Shown in pieces: positions 1 to 5,163 of a DNA stretch of 5,163 nt. The stretch comes from an uncultured Peptococcaceae bacterium. Its GTDB lineage: Bacteria; Bacillota; Limnochordia; Darwinibacteriales; Darwinibacteriaceae. The notes beneath the pieces are model-generated. The model ran no database searches. It worked only from the letters and a program-made list of their open reading frames with translations, and was not told the origin of the DNA. How positions within the stretch are numbered: the first letter of the stretch is position 1; every line of letters begins with the position of its first letter. The stretch is from positions 1-5,163 of the forward strand of contig CALKAR010000062.1 of assembly GCA_937988745.1 (NCBI GenBank), written 5' to 3'. Position numbers and translations under genes: made by a program.

Positions 1-280
1 TGGTCGTTACCTTGTCAACGCCCACCCAGGCCGTCGAAACCTCCGACGCCGTCCCGACAGCCACCGTCCCCACATCGCCCTCGTAACCGGCCTGAACGAC
101 GACAGGAGCTTCGACTTCCAGCACCTTGACGGTCTGTTCAGACAGGTTGTATATCTTGACCTCGCCAACGTTGGCTGCCGAGCTTTCGGAAAATGGCAAG
201 TCAAACTCAATCGTCAACGGAGGTGAAACGAACAACTTGCCGCCCACCGTCACCTCAATAACGCGGCCGAATGTGCTCAT
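1..280 (-). CDS. Phage baseplate hub protein, N-terminal part (cut by window edge)
   Basis: The ATG at 280-278 opens a frame that runs off the left edge without a stop, giving 93 residues of a longer protein. The start begins MSTFGRVIEVTVGGKLF, and conserved-looking blocks follow: PPLTIEFDLPF (about residues 20-30), EVKIYNLSEQTV (40-51), QAGYEGDVGTV (63-73) and WVGVDKVTT (85-93). This pattern (a beta strand with VGG, then FDxPF, then KIYNLS, then AGYxGDVGT) is the one I associate with hub proteins of small contractile-tail phages. They sit at the centre of the baseplate, below the tube. The ATG overlaps the plug gene stop as ATGA, so translation is probably coupled. A GAGG at 294-291 lies 10 bases upstream. 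The order after plug and Dit-like genes supports a baseplate role. Hub identity is inferred from pattern and position; the remaining domains are outside the window. Confidence 0.72.
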   Translation of the reverse strand, partial: MSTFGRVIEVTVGGKLFVSPPLTIEFDLPFSESSAANVGEVKIYNLSEQTVKVLEVEAPVVVQAGYEGDVGTVAVGTASEVSTAWVGVDKVTT

Positions 281-615
281 GACGCGTCATCCTCAATCGG
301 CATCAGGATGAACGGGAAGACATCCACCAGAAACTCCTGCTGCCCGACACGTTCCCTCACTCCGGCTAAATCCGCCGGAATAATAGGCACATCTGGCACC
401 CTCGGATCGCTCACTGACTCGAACAGATTTGCCCCATAAACGAACGGCTTGTTATAAACGATGACGTCTCCGTCCTCGTCGCGGATGGTCGCCGTGAAAA
501 AGTCGCCTTCGCTGTTGTAACGAATCTCGAAGTCGAACAACGCGCCGGCCACACGGCACCTGAACCGCTGCGGGAAGCCGGCGGTCGGGTCGATGGGGAG
601 ATAAGCCAAGCGCAC
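277..615 (-). CDS. Baseplate plug protein, Pam3 gp18 / DUF6983-like
   Basis: This 112-residue protein starts at GTG (615-613). GGGGGTG at 629-623 serves as a weak ribosome binding site. It looks like the short phage baseplate plug family: an opening LPIDP segment, a beta-rich middle with the alternating pattern FDFEIRYNSEGDFFTATIRD (about residues 27-46), a DGDVIVYNKPFVYGANLF stretch (48-65), then PIIPADLAG (77-85) and a hydrophobic strand FLVDVFPFILMP (95-106). In this family a conserved N or D in the strand and a xxGxNL motif are usual, and both are visible. The role known for relatives is a small beta-domain protein that plugs or lines the baseplate centre. No signal peptide or membrane segment is seen. 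The gene overlaps the hub gene by four bases (ATGA) and follows the Dit-like gene after 41 bases. Family assignment is from pattern memory, and the upstream frame is also open, so the start is probable rather than proven. Confidence 0.72.
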   Translation of the reverse strand: MRLAYLPIDPTAGFPQRFRCRVAGALFDFEIRYNSEGDFFTATIRDEDGDVIVYNKPFVYGANLFESVSDPRVPDVPIIPADLAGVRERVGQQEFLVDVFPFILMPIEDDAS

Positions 616-656
616 TAACGAGCACCCCCAATCATCGCTAATGCCCCGCCGCCGAC

Positions 657-1154
657 CTAAGAAATCGCACGGCCGAGTTGAATAAGCCAGCTGGCTCCCG
701 TCTCTTCATCGACTTCTTCCACCGGTGGCTGCTGCAAGCCCCGCTCCACCGGAGCGACTTCCACTGGCGCCTCTGTGACAGGGTCGGGCGCCAGGAACAT
801 TCGCTCCTCAACACGTGCGACGCGCACCTGGCGCAGTGTAATCTCGAATCGCACACCGTTGGCGACCTGGACAGTGCGAGCTGGATCGAAGCTTTCAATC
901 ACCATGTTTTCCCACAGCTCCGCCCCGACCCAAGTCAATAATTCCTGCCCGTCAGCCAGCTCCTTGAGGCGCTCATAACGGGTCTCCCAATCAGTGCCTG
1001 CGATGGTGCAGGACAGGCTGAGCGTCCGCGGCTGGCGGCGGAGATGATCGGCGATTTCTTGGCCGTCCTCCACCGCATGCTCCGTAACGGTATTGCGATA
1101 TTGGACACGCTCCTCACGAGCAGCATCGATGAGCACATCTCCAAGCATGGGCAT
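657..1154 (-). CDS. Dit-like phage baseplate / distal tail protein
   Basis: The protein has 165 residues. Residues 1-118 form the recognisable domain: VLIDAAREERVQYRNTVTEH, then AVEDGQEIADHLRRQPRTLS (27-46), then WETRYERLKELADGQELLTW (56-75), and a final strand pair ending ITLRQVRVARV. The EH-xVEDGxEIADHxRxxPxxLSLS signature is typical of Dit-like proteins in small contractile-tail phages, where they belong to the baseplate near the tail tip. Residues 121-152 are a Pro/Glu/Val-rich, probably disordered linker, followed by a short hydrophobic end, SWLIQLGRAIS. The ATG shares one base with the tape measure stop (TGATG), so translation is likely coupled. GGAGG at 1169-1165 lies 10 bases upstream and favours this ATG over the one two codons later. 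The function is inferred from family and gene order. Confidence 0.75.
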   Translation of the reverse strand: MPMLGDVLIDAAREERVQYRNTVTEHAVEDGQEIADHLRRQPRTLSLSCTIAGTDWETRYERLKELADGQELLTWVGAELWENMVIESFDPARTVQVANGVRFEITLRQVRVARVEERMFLAPDPVTEAPVEVAPVERGLQQPPVEEVDEETGASWLIQLGRAIS

Positions 1155-3622
1155 CAGTCGACACCCTCCAACGCCACCGCATACCAGTCGGCCTGCACAA
1201 ACTCCTCGATGACCTGCCGGATGCGGTCGGCGATCGTCTCGCCAATACGCTCAGCGTCGTCAGACCGGGAACCTCTGGCGTCCACCTCGACCCGGATGTT
1301 GAATACATGGCCGCCAACCGCAGGGGATGCCCAAGGAGTCGCTGGCGTGCCCGTTGGTGCAGATTCACCATCCCCAAATCCCGGCATGGTCACTTGCCCA
1401 AGTGCTCGGTTCATAGCTGCTACCATCGGGCTCATGTCTGCAGCTACAATGCTGTCGGCCACGGCTTGGACTAAACCAGGCCCCACCCGATCAAGCCGGG
1501 ACAGCGGGCCTTCCTCCGCCGGGCTCTGCGGCAAGAAGCTCATGATTCGCTCTGCGACACCTCGCAGAGGCGACGGAATCCACTCCATGGCGCGCTCGAT
1601 ACCGGCAGCCAAGACATCACCGATGTTAAATGCGCTGGCAAACCACTCACGAATACTCGTAAGCCATGCGCCAAGCGTCTCGACAGTGCGCTGGGGAAGG
1701 CCCAGAAGCCACTGCAACCCAGCCTGGAAGCCACTGATAAACCACCCGGCGATTCGCCCGGGCATGTCCGCGATAACGCCGCCAAGGCCACGAATCCCAG
1801 CCACCATCCGGCCGACAAAATCAGAGACGCGCCCAAATGCTATTGTGATTGGCACTGCTAGTCCGCTAATCCATTCGCGCCCCCAGGCCACAATACGTCC
1901 GGTAAGCGTATCTCCTTCGCCGCGCAGAAACATCAGCACATCCTGGAGAATGAGGATGGCACCAGCCACACCTAAAACAATAGCAGTGGCGGGCAGGAAT
2001 GAAATGTTCAACGTCACTCCCAGTTTCGCGATCCCTGCGGTCATCCACGGGATGACCTTTCCAACTGCCAAAAAGCCCGTTTGAGCCAATCGCAGTAATG
2101 CCGCCATGTGCGACAACTGTGGCAAGATGAACGACGCAGCCAAAGCCGCACCGGTCAGCATGGCGGCAAATCCAAGGCCAACGGCAATAGTCGTTCGGAT
2201 CGGACCTGGCAAGGAGTTGAACACATTTACTACACTCGTCAAGATGTTTGCGCCAGCACGAACGACAGGAATAAATGCGTTGCCGATGCTGATTTGCGCC
2301 TCCTGAAACGCACTCTGAAGCAGCTTGAGCGATCCCCGAAGGTTGTCCAGCTGCCGACTTGCAACCTCCTGGGATACTCCTGCACTATTTCGCAGTTCAT
2401 CGGCATAGGCCCCGATATTGTCCGCGCCGATGTCAAGCAAGGCAGACAATGCCGAGACAGCCTCTACACCGACCAACGTCGTCAGCGTGGCCGTCCTCTG
2501 CGCGTCGCCCATATCCCGCGTCCCTTCCTCGATCTGGCGCAGGATGTCGATCATCGGCAGTAGGCGCCCGGACGAGTCGGTCGTTACAATGCCAAGTTGG
2601 CTCATGATGGCCGCGGCCTCGCCAGTAGGCGCCGCCAACCGAGTCATGATGGCGCGCAGCGCTGTTCCGGCTCGCTCACCCTGGATACCTACATCTCCCA
2701 GACGCCCAGCCAGGGCCGCCACATCCTCCAGCTCGACACCTAGAGAGGCAGCAACCGGCGCAACGTAGCTCATGGTGTTTCCCAAAGACTCCAGCGTCGT
2801 ATTCGACGACGTAAACGTCGCCGTGAGGACGTCAGCCACCCTGGCCGTCTCGTGCGCCTGGAGACCAAAACCGCTCAGGATATTGGAGACAATATCAGCA
2901 GTAACGCCGAGATTAGACTGCGCCGCGGCGGCTGTGTCAAGTAGCCCTGGCATGGCCGCCACGATCTCCTGTACGTCGTATCCCGCCATGGCCAGGTACT
3001 GCATACCCTGGGCGGCTTCAGTCGCAGAAAATGCCGTAGTAGCACCAAGTTCCCGTGCGGTATCTGTGAGTATCGAAAGCTCCTCTTCAGTCGCCCGGGA
3101 AATTGCGCCGACCCGAGACATCTCCGCCTCAAAATCCGCGGCCGTCTTAATCGAAAAACCAAGCGCCCCACCAGTAGCGGCAAACATGCCAGCAAGAAGG
3201 GCCCTGTTCTTCTCCAGGGTGTTCCCGATGGCCTCAAGCTGCTGCTTGTGCTCTGCGTAAGCTTTTTTCAGCGCGCTGGCAGCCTGGACACCTGCCTCGC
3301 GCAAACGCTGAAATTTCCCGCGAGTAGCGTCCACCTGCGCGCCAAGACGGGACGTGGATTCCGCGGCCGCTCCGACACTGGACCCAAATTGCATTCCGGC
3401 CCGACTTGCCGTTGCGCCGAAATTAGCTGCTGCGGTGGCCGCTGATCCTAGGCCAGCAGTAGCGCCAGATCCGACGTCATCTAACGCTGCTCCGAGTTTG
3501 AGCGTATCAGCCTCGGCGCCCAATACCTTGGCCTTGAAGTCGTCGGTAGCCTGGTCAGCGGCAACAAGAGGATGGCTGTCGATCCTAAATCCTATGTCAA
3601 GCGTCAACTCCCGCAATGCCAC
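1154..3622 (-). CDS. Phage tail tape measure protein (TP901 core family)
   Basis: This is the largest gene, 822 residues from the preferred GTG. The protein acts as the ruler for tail length inside the tail tube and is passed through the tube at infection. Residues 1-150 are Ala/Gly-rich and helical, including a charged stretch near 100-140 that may be coiled coil. The TP901-type core spans about 162-400: DFEAEMSRVGAISRATEEEL, TARELGATTAFSATEAAQGM, QYLAMAG, then LTATFTSSNTTLESLGNTMS and GDVGIQGERAGTALRAIMTR. Two hydrophobic segments follow, near 476-502 and 541-566. Towards the C terminus is SPAEEGPLSRLDRVGPGL (about 700-717), a motif repeatedly seen in tape measure proteins, then a Pro/Gly linker and a beta-helix tail. 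A GTG three codons upstream (3631-3629) lies inside the Shine-Dalgarno itself and is rejected as start. By the rule of about 0.15 nm per residue the tail tube would be roughly 120 nm; this is an inference. It follows the chaperone, as usual. Confidence 0.93.
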   Translation of the reverse strand: MALRELTLDIGFRIDSHPLVAADQATDDFKAKVLGAEADTLKLGAALDDVGSGATAGLGSAATAAANFGATASRAGMQFGSSVGAAAESTSRLGAQVDATRGKFQRLREAGVQAASALKKAYAEHKQQLEAIGNTLEKNRALLAGMFAATGGALGFSIKTAADFEAEMSRVGAISRATEEELSILTDTARELGATTAFSATEAAQGMQYLAMAGYDVQEIVAAMPGLLDTAAAAQSNLGVTADIVSNILSGFGLQAHETARVADVLTATFTSSNTTLESLGNTMSYVAPVAASLGVELEDVAALAGRLGDVGIQGERAGTALRAIMTRLAAPTGEAAAIMSQLGIVTTDSSGRLLPMIDILRQIEEGTRDMGDAQRTATLTTLVGVEAVSALSALLDIGADNIGAYADELRNSAGVSQEVASRQLDNLRGSLKLLQSAFQEAQISIGNAFIPVVRAGANILTSVVNVFNSLPGPIRTTIAVGLGFAAMLTGAALAASFILPQLSHMAALLRLAQTGFLAVGKVIPWMTAGIAKLGVTLNISFLPATAIVLGVAGAILILQDVLMFLRGEGDTLTGRIVAWGREWISGLAVPITIAFGRVSDFVGRMVAGIRGLGGVIADMPGRIAGWFISGFQAGLQWLLGLPQRTVETLGAWLTSIREWFASAFNIGDVLAAGIERAMEWIPSPLRGVAERIMSFLPQSPAEEGPLSRLDRVGPGLVQAVADSIVAADMSPMVAAMNRALGQVTMPGFGDGESAPTGTPATPWASPAVGGHVFNIRVEVDARGSRSDDAERIGETIADRIRQVIEEFVQADWYAVALEGVD

Positions 3623-3630
3623 GACAGCCA

Positions 3631-3638
3631 CCTCCTTT
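3631..3638 (-). promoter_or_regulatory. Strong Shine-Dalgarno that decides the tape measure start
   Basis: The mRNA reads AAAGGAGG, a near-perfect match to the 16S anti-Shine-Dalgarno. Eight bases separate it from the GTG at 3622-3620, which is ideal spacing. The longer in-frame GTG at 3631-3629 uses the last G of this site as its first base and therefore cannot be served by it. The first A of the site is also the last base of the TGA (3640-3638) that closes the upstream chaperone extension, so termination of that frame and initiation of the tape measure gene occur within about 20 bases. Confidence 0.85.
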
Positions 3639-3853
3639 CACCTGCGTTTGGGCTTTGGCATTTTTGGCCCTTTCGGCTGCGGCATGATCTCCTTGTAGAG
3701 TTCCAGGGCAGTGAGCGCCTCATGGAACTCGTCCCAGTCCATGGCGCAGACCTCTTCATACGTGAAGAAGCCGCTGAAAACCAACCGCCAGAAGGCCGCA
3801 CGTTGGCGAACCCTCTGGCGGTATACGCTACGCCGTGTCGTGCTAGGCCTTAA
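3638..3853 (-). CDS. Second frame of the tail assembly chaperone, probably expressed by +1 frameshift (gpGT-like extension)
   Basis: This frame is +1 relative to the chaperone at 3843-4100. It is open from after the TGA at 3877-3875 to the TGA at 3640-3638. From a slip at UUU-C (3857-3854) it would add 71 residues to chaperone residue 82, giving a 153-residue product. The addition has a basic start (STTRRSVYRQRVRQRAAFWR), then FFTYEEVCAMDWDEFHEALT, ALELYKEIM and a Pro/Lys tail (PKGPKMPKPKRR). A YEEV-xxMDWDEFxEALxALEL block after an Arg-rich helix is what I would expect for the T-domain of tape measure chaperones, which bind the tape measure protein. The first ATG in the frame is only at 3742-3740, which would remove half the domain, and no ATG, GTG or TTG lies near the beginning. 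Position between chaperone and tape measure genes is where such extensions always occur. An independently translated short ORF from 3742 or TTG 3784 is the alternative. Confidence 0.7.
   Translation of the reverse strand, partial: LRPSTTRRSVYRQRVRQRAAFWRLVFSGFFTYEEVCAMDWDEFHEALTALELYKEIMPQPKGPKMPKPKRR
3784..3822 (-). other. 12-bp hairpin inside the chaperone extension
   Basis: The arms at 3822-3811 and 3795-3784 pair over 12 bp around a 15-base loop. Written as mRNA the 5' arm is ACCGCCAGAGGG and the 3' arm CCUUCUGGCGGU. The only non-Watson-Crick pair is G-U in the minus-strand RNA; the same position would be an A-C mismatch in plus-strand RNA, so the structure fits the sense transcript. The loop can close further with CGC/GCG. 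No U tract follows, and the hairpin sits within an open frame, so a terminator is unlikely. It starts about 31 bases after the candidate frameshift site, further than the usual 5-9 base spacing of stimulatory structures, so any role in frameshifting is speculative. Confidence 0.5.
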
Positions 3854-3877
3854 GAAAGGACTCGATCTCCTGAATCA
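3843..3877 (-). promoter_or_regulatory. Candidate +1 ribosomal frameshift window
   Basis: Any shift into the extension frame must occur between the last stop in that frame (TGA, 3877-3875) and the chaperone stop (TAG, 3845-3843). Within this window the codons TCC TTT CTT AAG GCC TAG include TTT followed by C (3857-3854). A Phe tRNA can move from UUU to UUC by +1 with full pairing. CTT-A (3854-3851) is a second possible slip (CUU to UUA). None of the codons allows a good -2 re-pairing, and a -1 shift would enter the wrong frame. An AGGAG at 3871-3867 lies 9 bases before the TTT, resembling the internal Shine-Dalgarno elements that stimulate some shifts, although known +1 sites use a shorter spacing. 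This is inferred from frame geometry. Confidence 0.55.
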
Positions 3878-4100
3878 GCTCTTCTACTTCACCTATGCTG
3901 TCGAAGTCGTCTAACTTAAGTCCGACAGGCTCGACCACAACGTGATCAAGCAGGCTTTGTGCGTACTTTTCAATCTGAAGAACCCCGGCCTGATTGCGAC
4001 ACTGGTCGGTGTTCTGCAGATACCACCGAATGCCAGGGTGTTGCAGCTTATACTCCTTTCCCCGAACCGTCACCGTCGCCGTCTTCGGTTGCTTAGCCAT
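3843..4100 (-). CDS. Tail assembly chaperone (gpG-like)
   Basis: This 85-residue protein begins MAKQPKTATVTVRGKEYKLQ and continues HPGIRWYLQNTDQC, AGVLQIEKYAQSLLDHVVVE (38-57), PVGLKLDDFDSIGEVEELIQ (58-77) and EIESFLKA. A short beta start with GKEYxLQHPG, a central helix with EKYxxxLLxxVVVxPxGLxxDDF and a helical acidic end match small phage tail assembly chaperones in this genome position. They are cytoplasmic, bind the tape measure protein during tail assembly and are not usually in the virion. GAGGTG at 4115-4110 lies 9 bases upstream of the ATG. The gene follows the tail tube gene by 16 bases and ends in TAG. It is probably made in two forms, this one and a longer one produced by frameshifting near its end. 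Annotation rests on pattern and synteny. Confidence 0.8.
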   Translation of the reverse strand: MAKQPKTATVTVRGKEYKLQHPGIRWYLQNTDQCRNQAGVLQIEKYAQSLLDHVVVEPVGLKLDDFDSIGEVEELIQEIESFLKA

Positions 4101-4116
4101 GCTGTGTTACACCTCA

Positions 4117-4542
4117 CTAATTCACGTTAAAGACAGCCTGATAGTCTGCAACGAGGAACTGCCACTCGGCGTCCTCGATCTCATCGCCACGACTGAACGT
4201 CGGCGGATTCACGATTTTGCACTCAGAACCGCTGATGCTCACGTCGCCATCAAAGTTTCGGTCCTGAATACTAATCGTGATGGGTTCGGCCCCCGGCACA
4301 TCCTGCTGCTGGAACAGCTCATGAAGGTAGCTGTTGCTCGGGCTGTTATGTTTTAAGGTGATTGTGATCGTGCCGGTGTCGTCCGCGCTCCGAACAAACG
4401 TCACTTCTCCCTTGGCCCCAACATCCGCGCTCCACCGTTCAGTAGAGCGCTCAGCTTCAATAAACGTTCCCTCGGCAAAGCCAACAATCTCCCGACCGTT
4501 GACAATCACAGCCACATTTCGGGGATCATAGGCATCGGCCAT
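4117..4542 (-). CDS. Tail tube protein, KPP10 ORF10 / DUF3277-like
   Basis: The protein has 141 residues and is expected to stack as rings that form the inner tube through which DNA passes. It opens with YDPRNVAVIVNGREIVGFAE (5-24), then GTFIEAERSTERWSADVGAK (25-44), then GEVTFVRSADDTGTITITLK and HNSPSNSYLHELF (65-77), followed by a strand-rich half, ITISIQDRNFDGDVSISGSE (88-107), and an acidic-aromatic end, EDAEWQFLVADYQAVF. The YDPxxVxVxVxGxxIxGFAxGTF start and GTITITLKxxSPSN block are the signature I associate with DUF3277 tail tube proteins. It directly follows the sheath gene, which is the standard order. The ATG has TAAGGAGG 10 bases upstream. It ends in tandem stops, TAG then in-frame TGA (4119-4114), with the TGA overlapping the next Shine-Dalgarno. 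Confidence 0.87.
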   Translation of the reverse strand: MADAYDPRNVAVIVNGREIVGFAEGTFIEAERSTERWSADVGAKGEVTFVRSADDTGTITITLKHNSPSNSYLHELFQQQDVPGAEPITISIQDRNFDGDVSISGSECKIVNPPTFSRGDEIEDAEWQFLVADYQAVFNVN

Positions 4543-4552
4543 CTCAATTCAG

Positions 4553-4560
4553 CCTCCTTA
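4553..4560 (-). promoter_or_regulatory. Shine-Dalgarno of the tail tube gene, containing the sheath stop codon
   Basis: The mRNA reads TAAGGAGG and its first three bases are the TAA stop of the sheath gene. Ten bases separate it from the tail tube ATG. A near-consensus site fits a protein needed in many copies per tail, and sharing it with the upstream stop suggests that ribosomes finishing the sheath can start the tube. Confidence 0.8.
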
Positions 4561-5163
4561 CACCCTCACGACTCCAGTGACGCGCACCCGATGGACTGCA
4601 CCAGCGAGAATCGCGTCCCAGTAGACATCGGGAAGAATGCGATTGGCCCGGTCATTCGGGTCGACATCCTCCCGACGAGGCGCCTGAACAGTGAAGAGTC
4701 CGGTGCCATCATCTGCCCGGGCAATGATGCCAAGCGCCGTCGCCTGCTGTAGCGTCGAGCGGATTGGATCAACGATTTGAGCGATACCGATATTGTCGTA
4801 GGGAACCTTCTCGTTGACGAACAGGACGCGGCTGATGCGCTCCTCCATTCGGGCCTTGAGCCAGTCTTTCGCCAACGTGATGTCTGCGAAGGTCTTATCC
4901 GTCACGAAGCCTTCGCTCGTCTGCAACACGCCGAACTTGGCCACGTAAGTGATGACGCCGGCTTCATGCAGCTGGCTGATCTCGGTTGTGCTAAACGACG
5001 CCTCCGTAACTCCGTCCAACGTCTTGAATTTGAACGTCGCTGAACCGGGTTGCAGCGGTGCCATACGCCCCACCAGCGCGGCGTCAGGGTACTGACTCGG
5101 GTCGGTATGCGCAAAGTACACCACACGCGACGTGTTCATCGCGGTCGCCTGCGCCACGATGTC
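4558..5163 (-). CDS. Tail sheath protein, C-terminal part (DUF3383-like, cut by window edge)
   Basis: The frame enters at the right edge already open (GAC ATC GTG) and ends at TAA, giving 201 residues. A GTG at 5157-5155 and an ATG at 5139-5137 are internal codons, not credible starts, because the family is much longer (roughly 350-500 residues from memory). Visible blocks are NTSRVVYFAHTDPSQYPDAA near the edge, GRMAPLQPGSATFKFKTLDG, then SFSTTEISQLHEAGVITYVA, KDWLKARMEERISRVLFVNE, KVPYDNIGIAQIVDPIRSTL, QQATALGIIA and a C-terminal end with VQAPRREDVDPNDRANRILP and VHRVRVTGVVRV. GxxAPLxPGSxTxKFKTLxGV followed by LKARMEERIxxxL and PYxxxGIAxIVxxIRxxLxxA is typical of DUF3383 sheath proteins. The sheath surrounds the tube and contracts at infection. 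Its presence makes the tail contractile. The next gene starts 15 bases after the stop. Confidence 0.85.
   Translation of the reverse strand, partial: DIVAQATAMNTSRVVYFAHTDPSQYPDAALVGRMAPLQPGSATFKFKTLDGVTEASFSTTEISQLHEAGVITYVAKFGVLQTSEGFVTDKTFADITLAKDWLKARMEERISRVLFVNEKVPYDNIGIAQIVDPIRSTLQQATALGIIARADDGTGLFTVQAPRREDVDPNDRANRILPDVYWDAILAGAVHRVRVTGVVRV

Noticed and set aside
1044..2084. A 346-codon open frame on the plus strand opposite the tape measure and Dit-like genes
   Set aside because: Its product is Ser/Thr/Pro/Arg-rich with no recognisable domain, it crosses the boundary between two well-supported minus-strand genes, and no convincing ribosome binding site was noted. It is explained by codon composition of the opposite strand.
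2772..3260. A 162-codon plus-strand frame opposite the tape measure core
   Set aside because: The opposite strand encodes the conserved TP901 core in full, and this frame's Ala/Ser/Val-rich product looks like its antisense shadow.
3604..3801. A 65-codon minus-strand frame starting MRPSGGWFSAASS between chaperone and tape measure
   Set aside because: It overlaps the chaperone extension in another frame, has a Ser/Arg/Trp-rich composition without domain features, and runs into the tape measure start. The +1 frame is the one with recognisable chaperone sequence.
3784..3822. The hairpin as an intrinsic terminator
   Set aside because: No U-rich tract follows the stem on the transcript, and the downstream tape measure gene must be expressed from the same operon.
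4777..5043. A plus-strand 88-codon frame opposite the sheath gene
   Set aside because: It is wholly antisense to a well-supported sheath C terminus and shows no family features.
4558..5157. Sheath gene as a complete 199-residue protein starting at GTG 5157
   Set aside because: The frame continues upstream to the window edge without a stop, there is no visible room for a binding site, and DUF3383 proteins are much longer, so it is a 5'-truncated gene.

Overview
The window is a fragment of a dsDNA tailed-phage or prophage genome, from the contractile-tail (myovirus-type) morphogenesis module. All supported genes lie on the minus strand and are read from the right end of the window to the left. 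GC looks moderately high by eye. Most starts have a good Shine-Dalgarno, two starts are GTG, and gaps are short or genes overlap, as expected for one late operon in a bacterial virus. The host cannot be named from the sequence. No tRNA, integrase, attachment site, insertion sequence, CRISPR array, promoter or terminator was seen.

In order of transcription (right to left) the genes are: the C-terminal part of a tail sheath protein (DUF3383-like, cut by the right edge); a tail tube protein of the KPP10 ORF10 type (DUF3277); a small tail assembly chaperone followed by an overlapping open frame that is probably its frameshift extension; an 822-residue tape measure protein of the TP901 type; a Dit-like baseplate/distal tail protein; a short baseplate plug protein of the Pam3 gp18 / DUF6983 type; and the N-terminal 93 residues of a baseplate hub protein, cut by the left edge. 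This is the sheath - tube - chaperone - tape measure - baseplate order of small contractile tails such as those of KPP10-like and Pam3-like phages. Family names come from remembered sequence patterns, not from a search.

The products work together. The chaperone and its longer form are expected to coat the tape measure protein, which sets tail length while the tube polymerises. The sheath wraps the tube, and the Dit-like, plug and hub proteins form the baseplate end to which the tape measure C terminus attaches.

The most interesting region is 3638-3877. A second frame, offset by +1 from the chaperone, stays open for 71 codons past a candidate U-UUC slip site. It has no usual start codon near its beginning and encodes a typical second-domain sequence. 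A 12-bp RNA hairpin, fully paired only on the mRNA strand, lies just downstream. This suggests a +1 programmed frameshift rather than the more common -1. Apart from that, the window is a conventional tail cassette, and no undescribed defence or mobile system was found.
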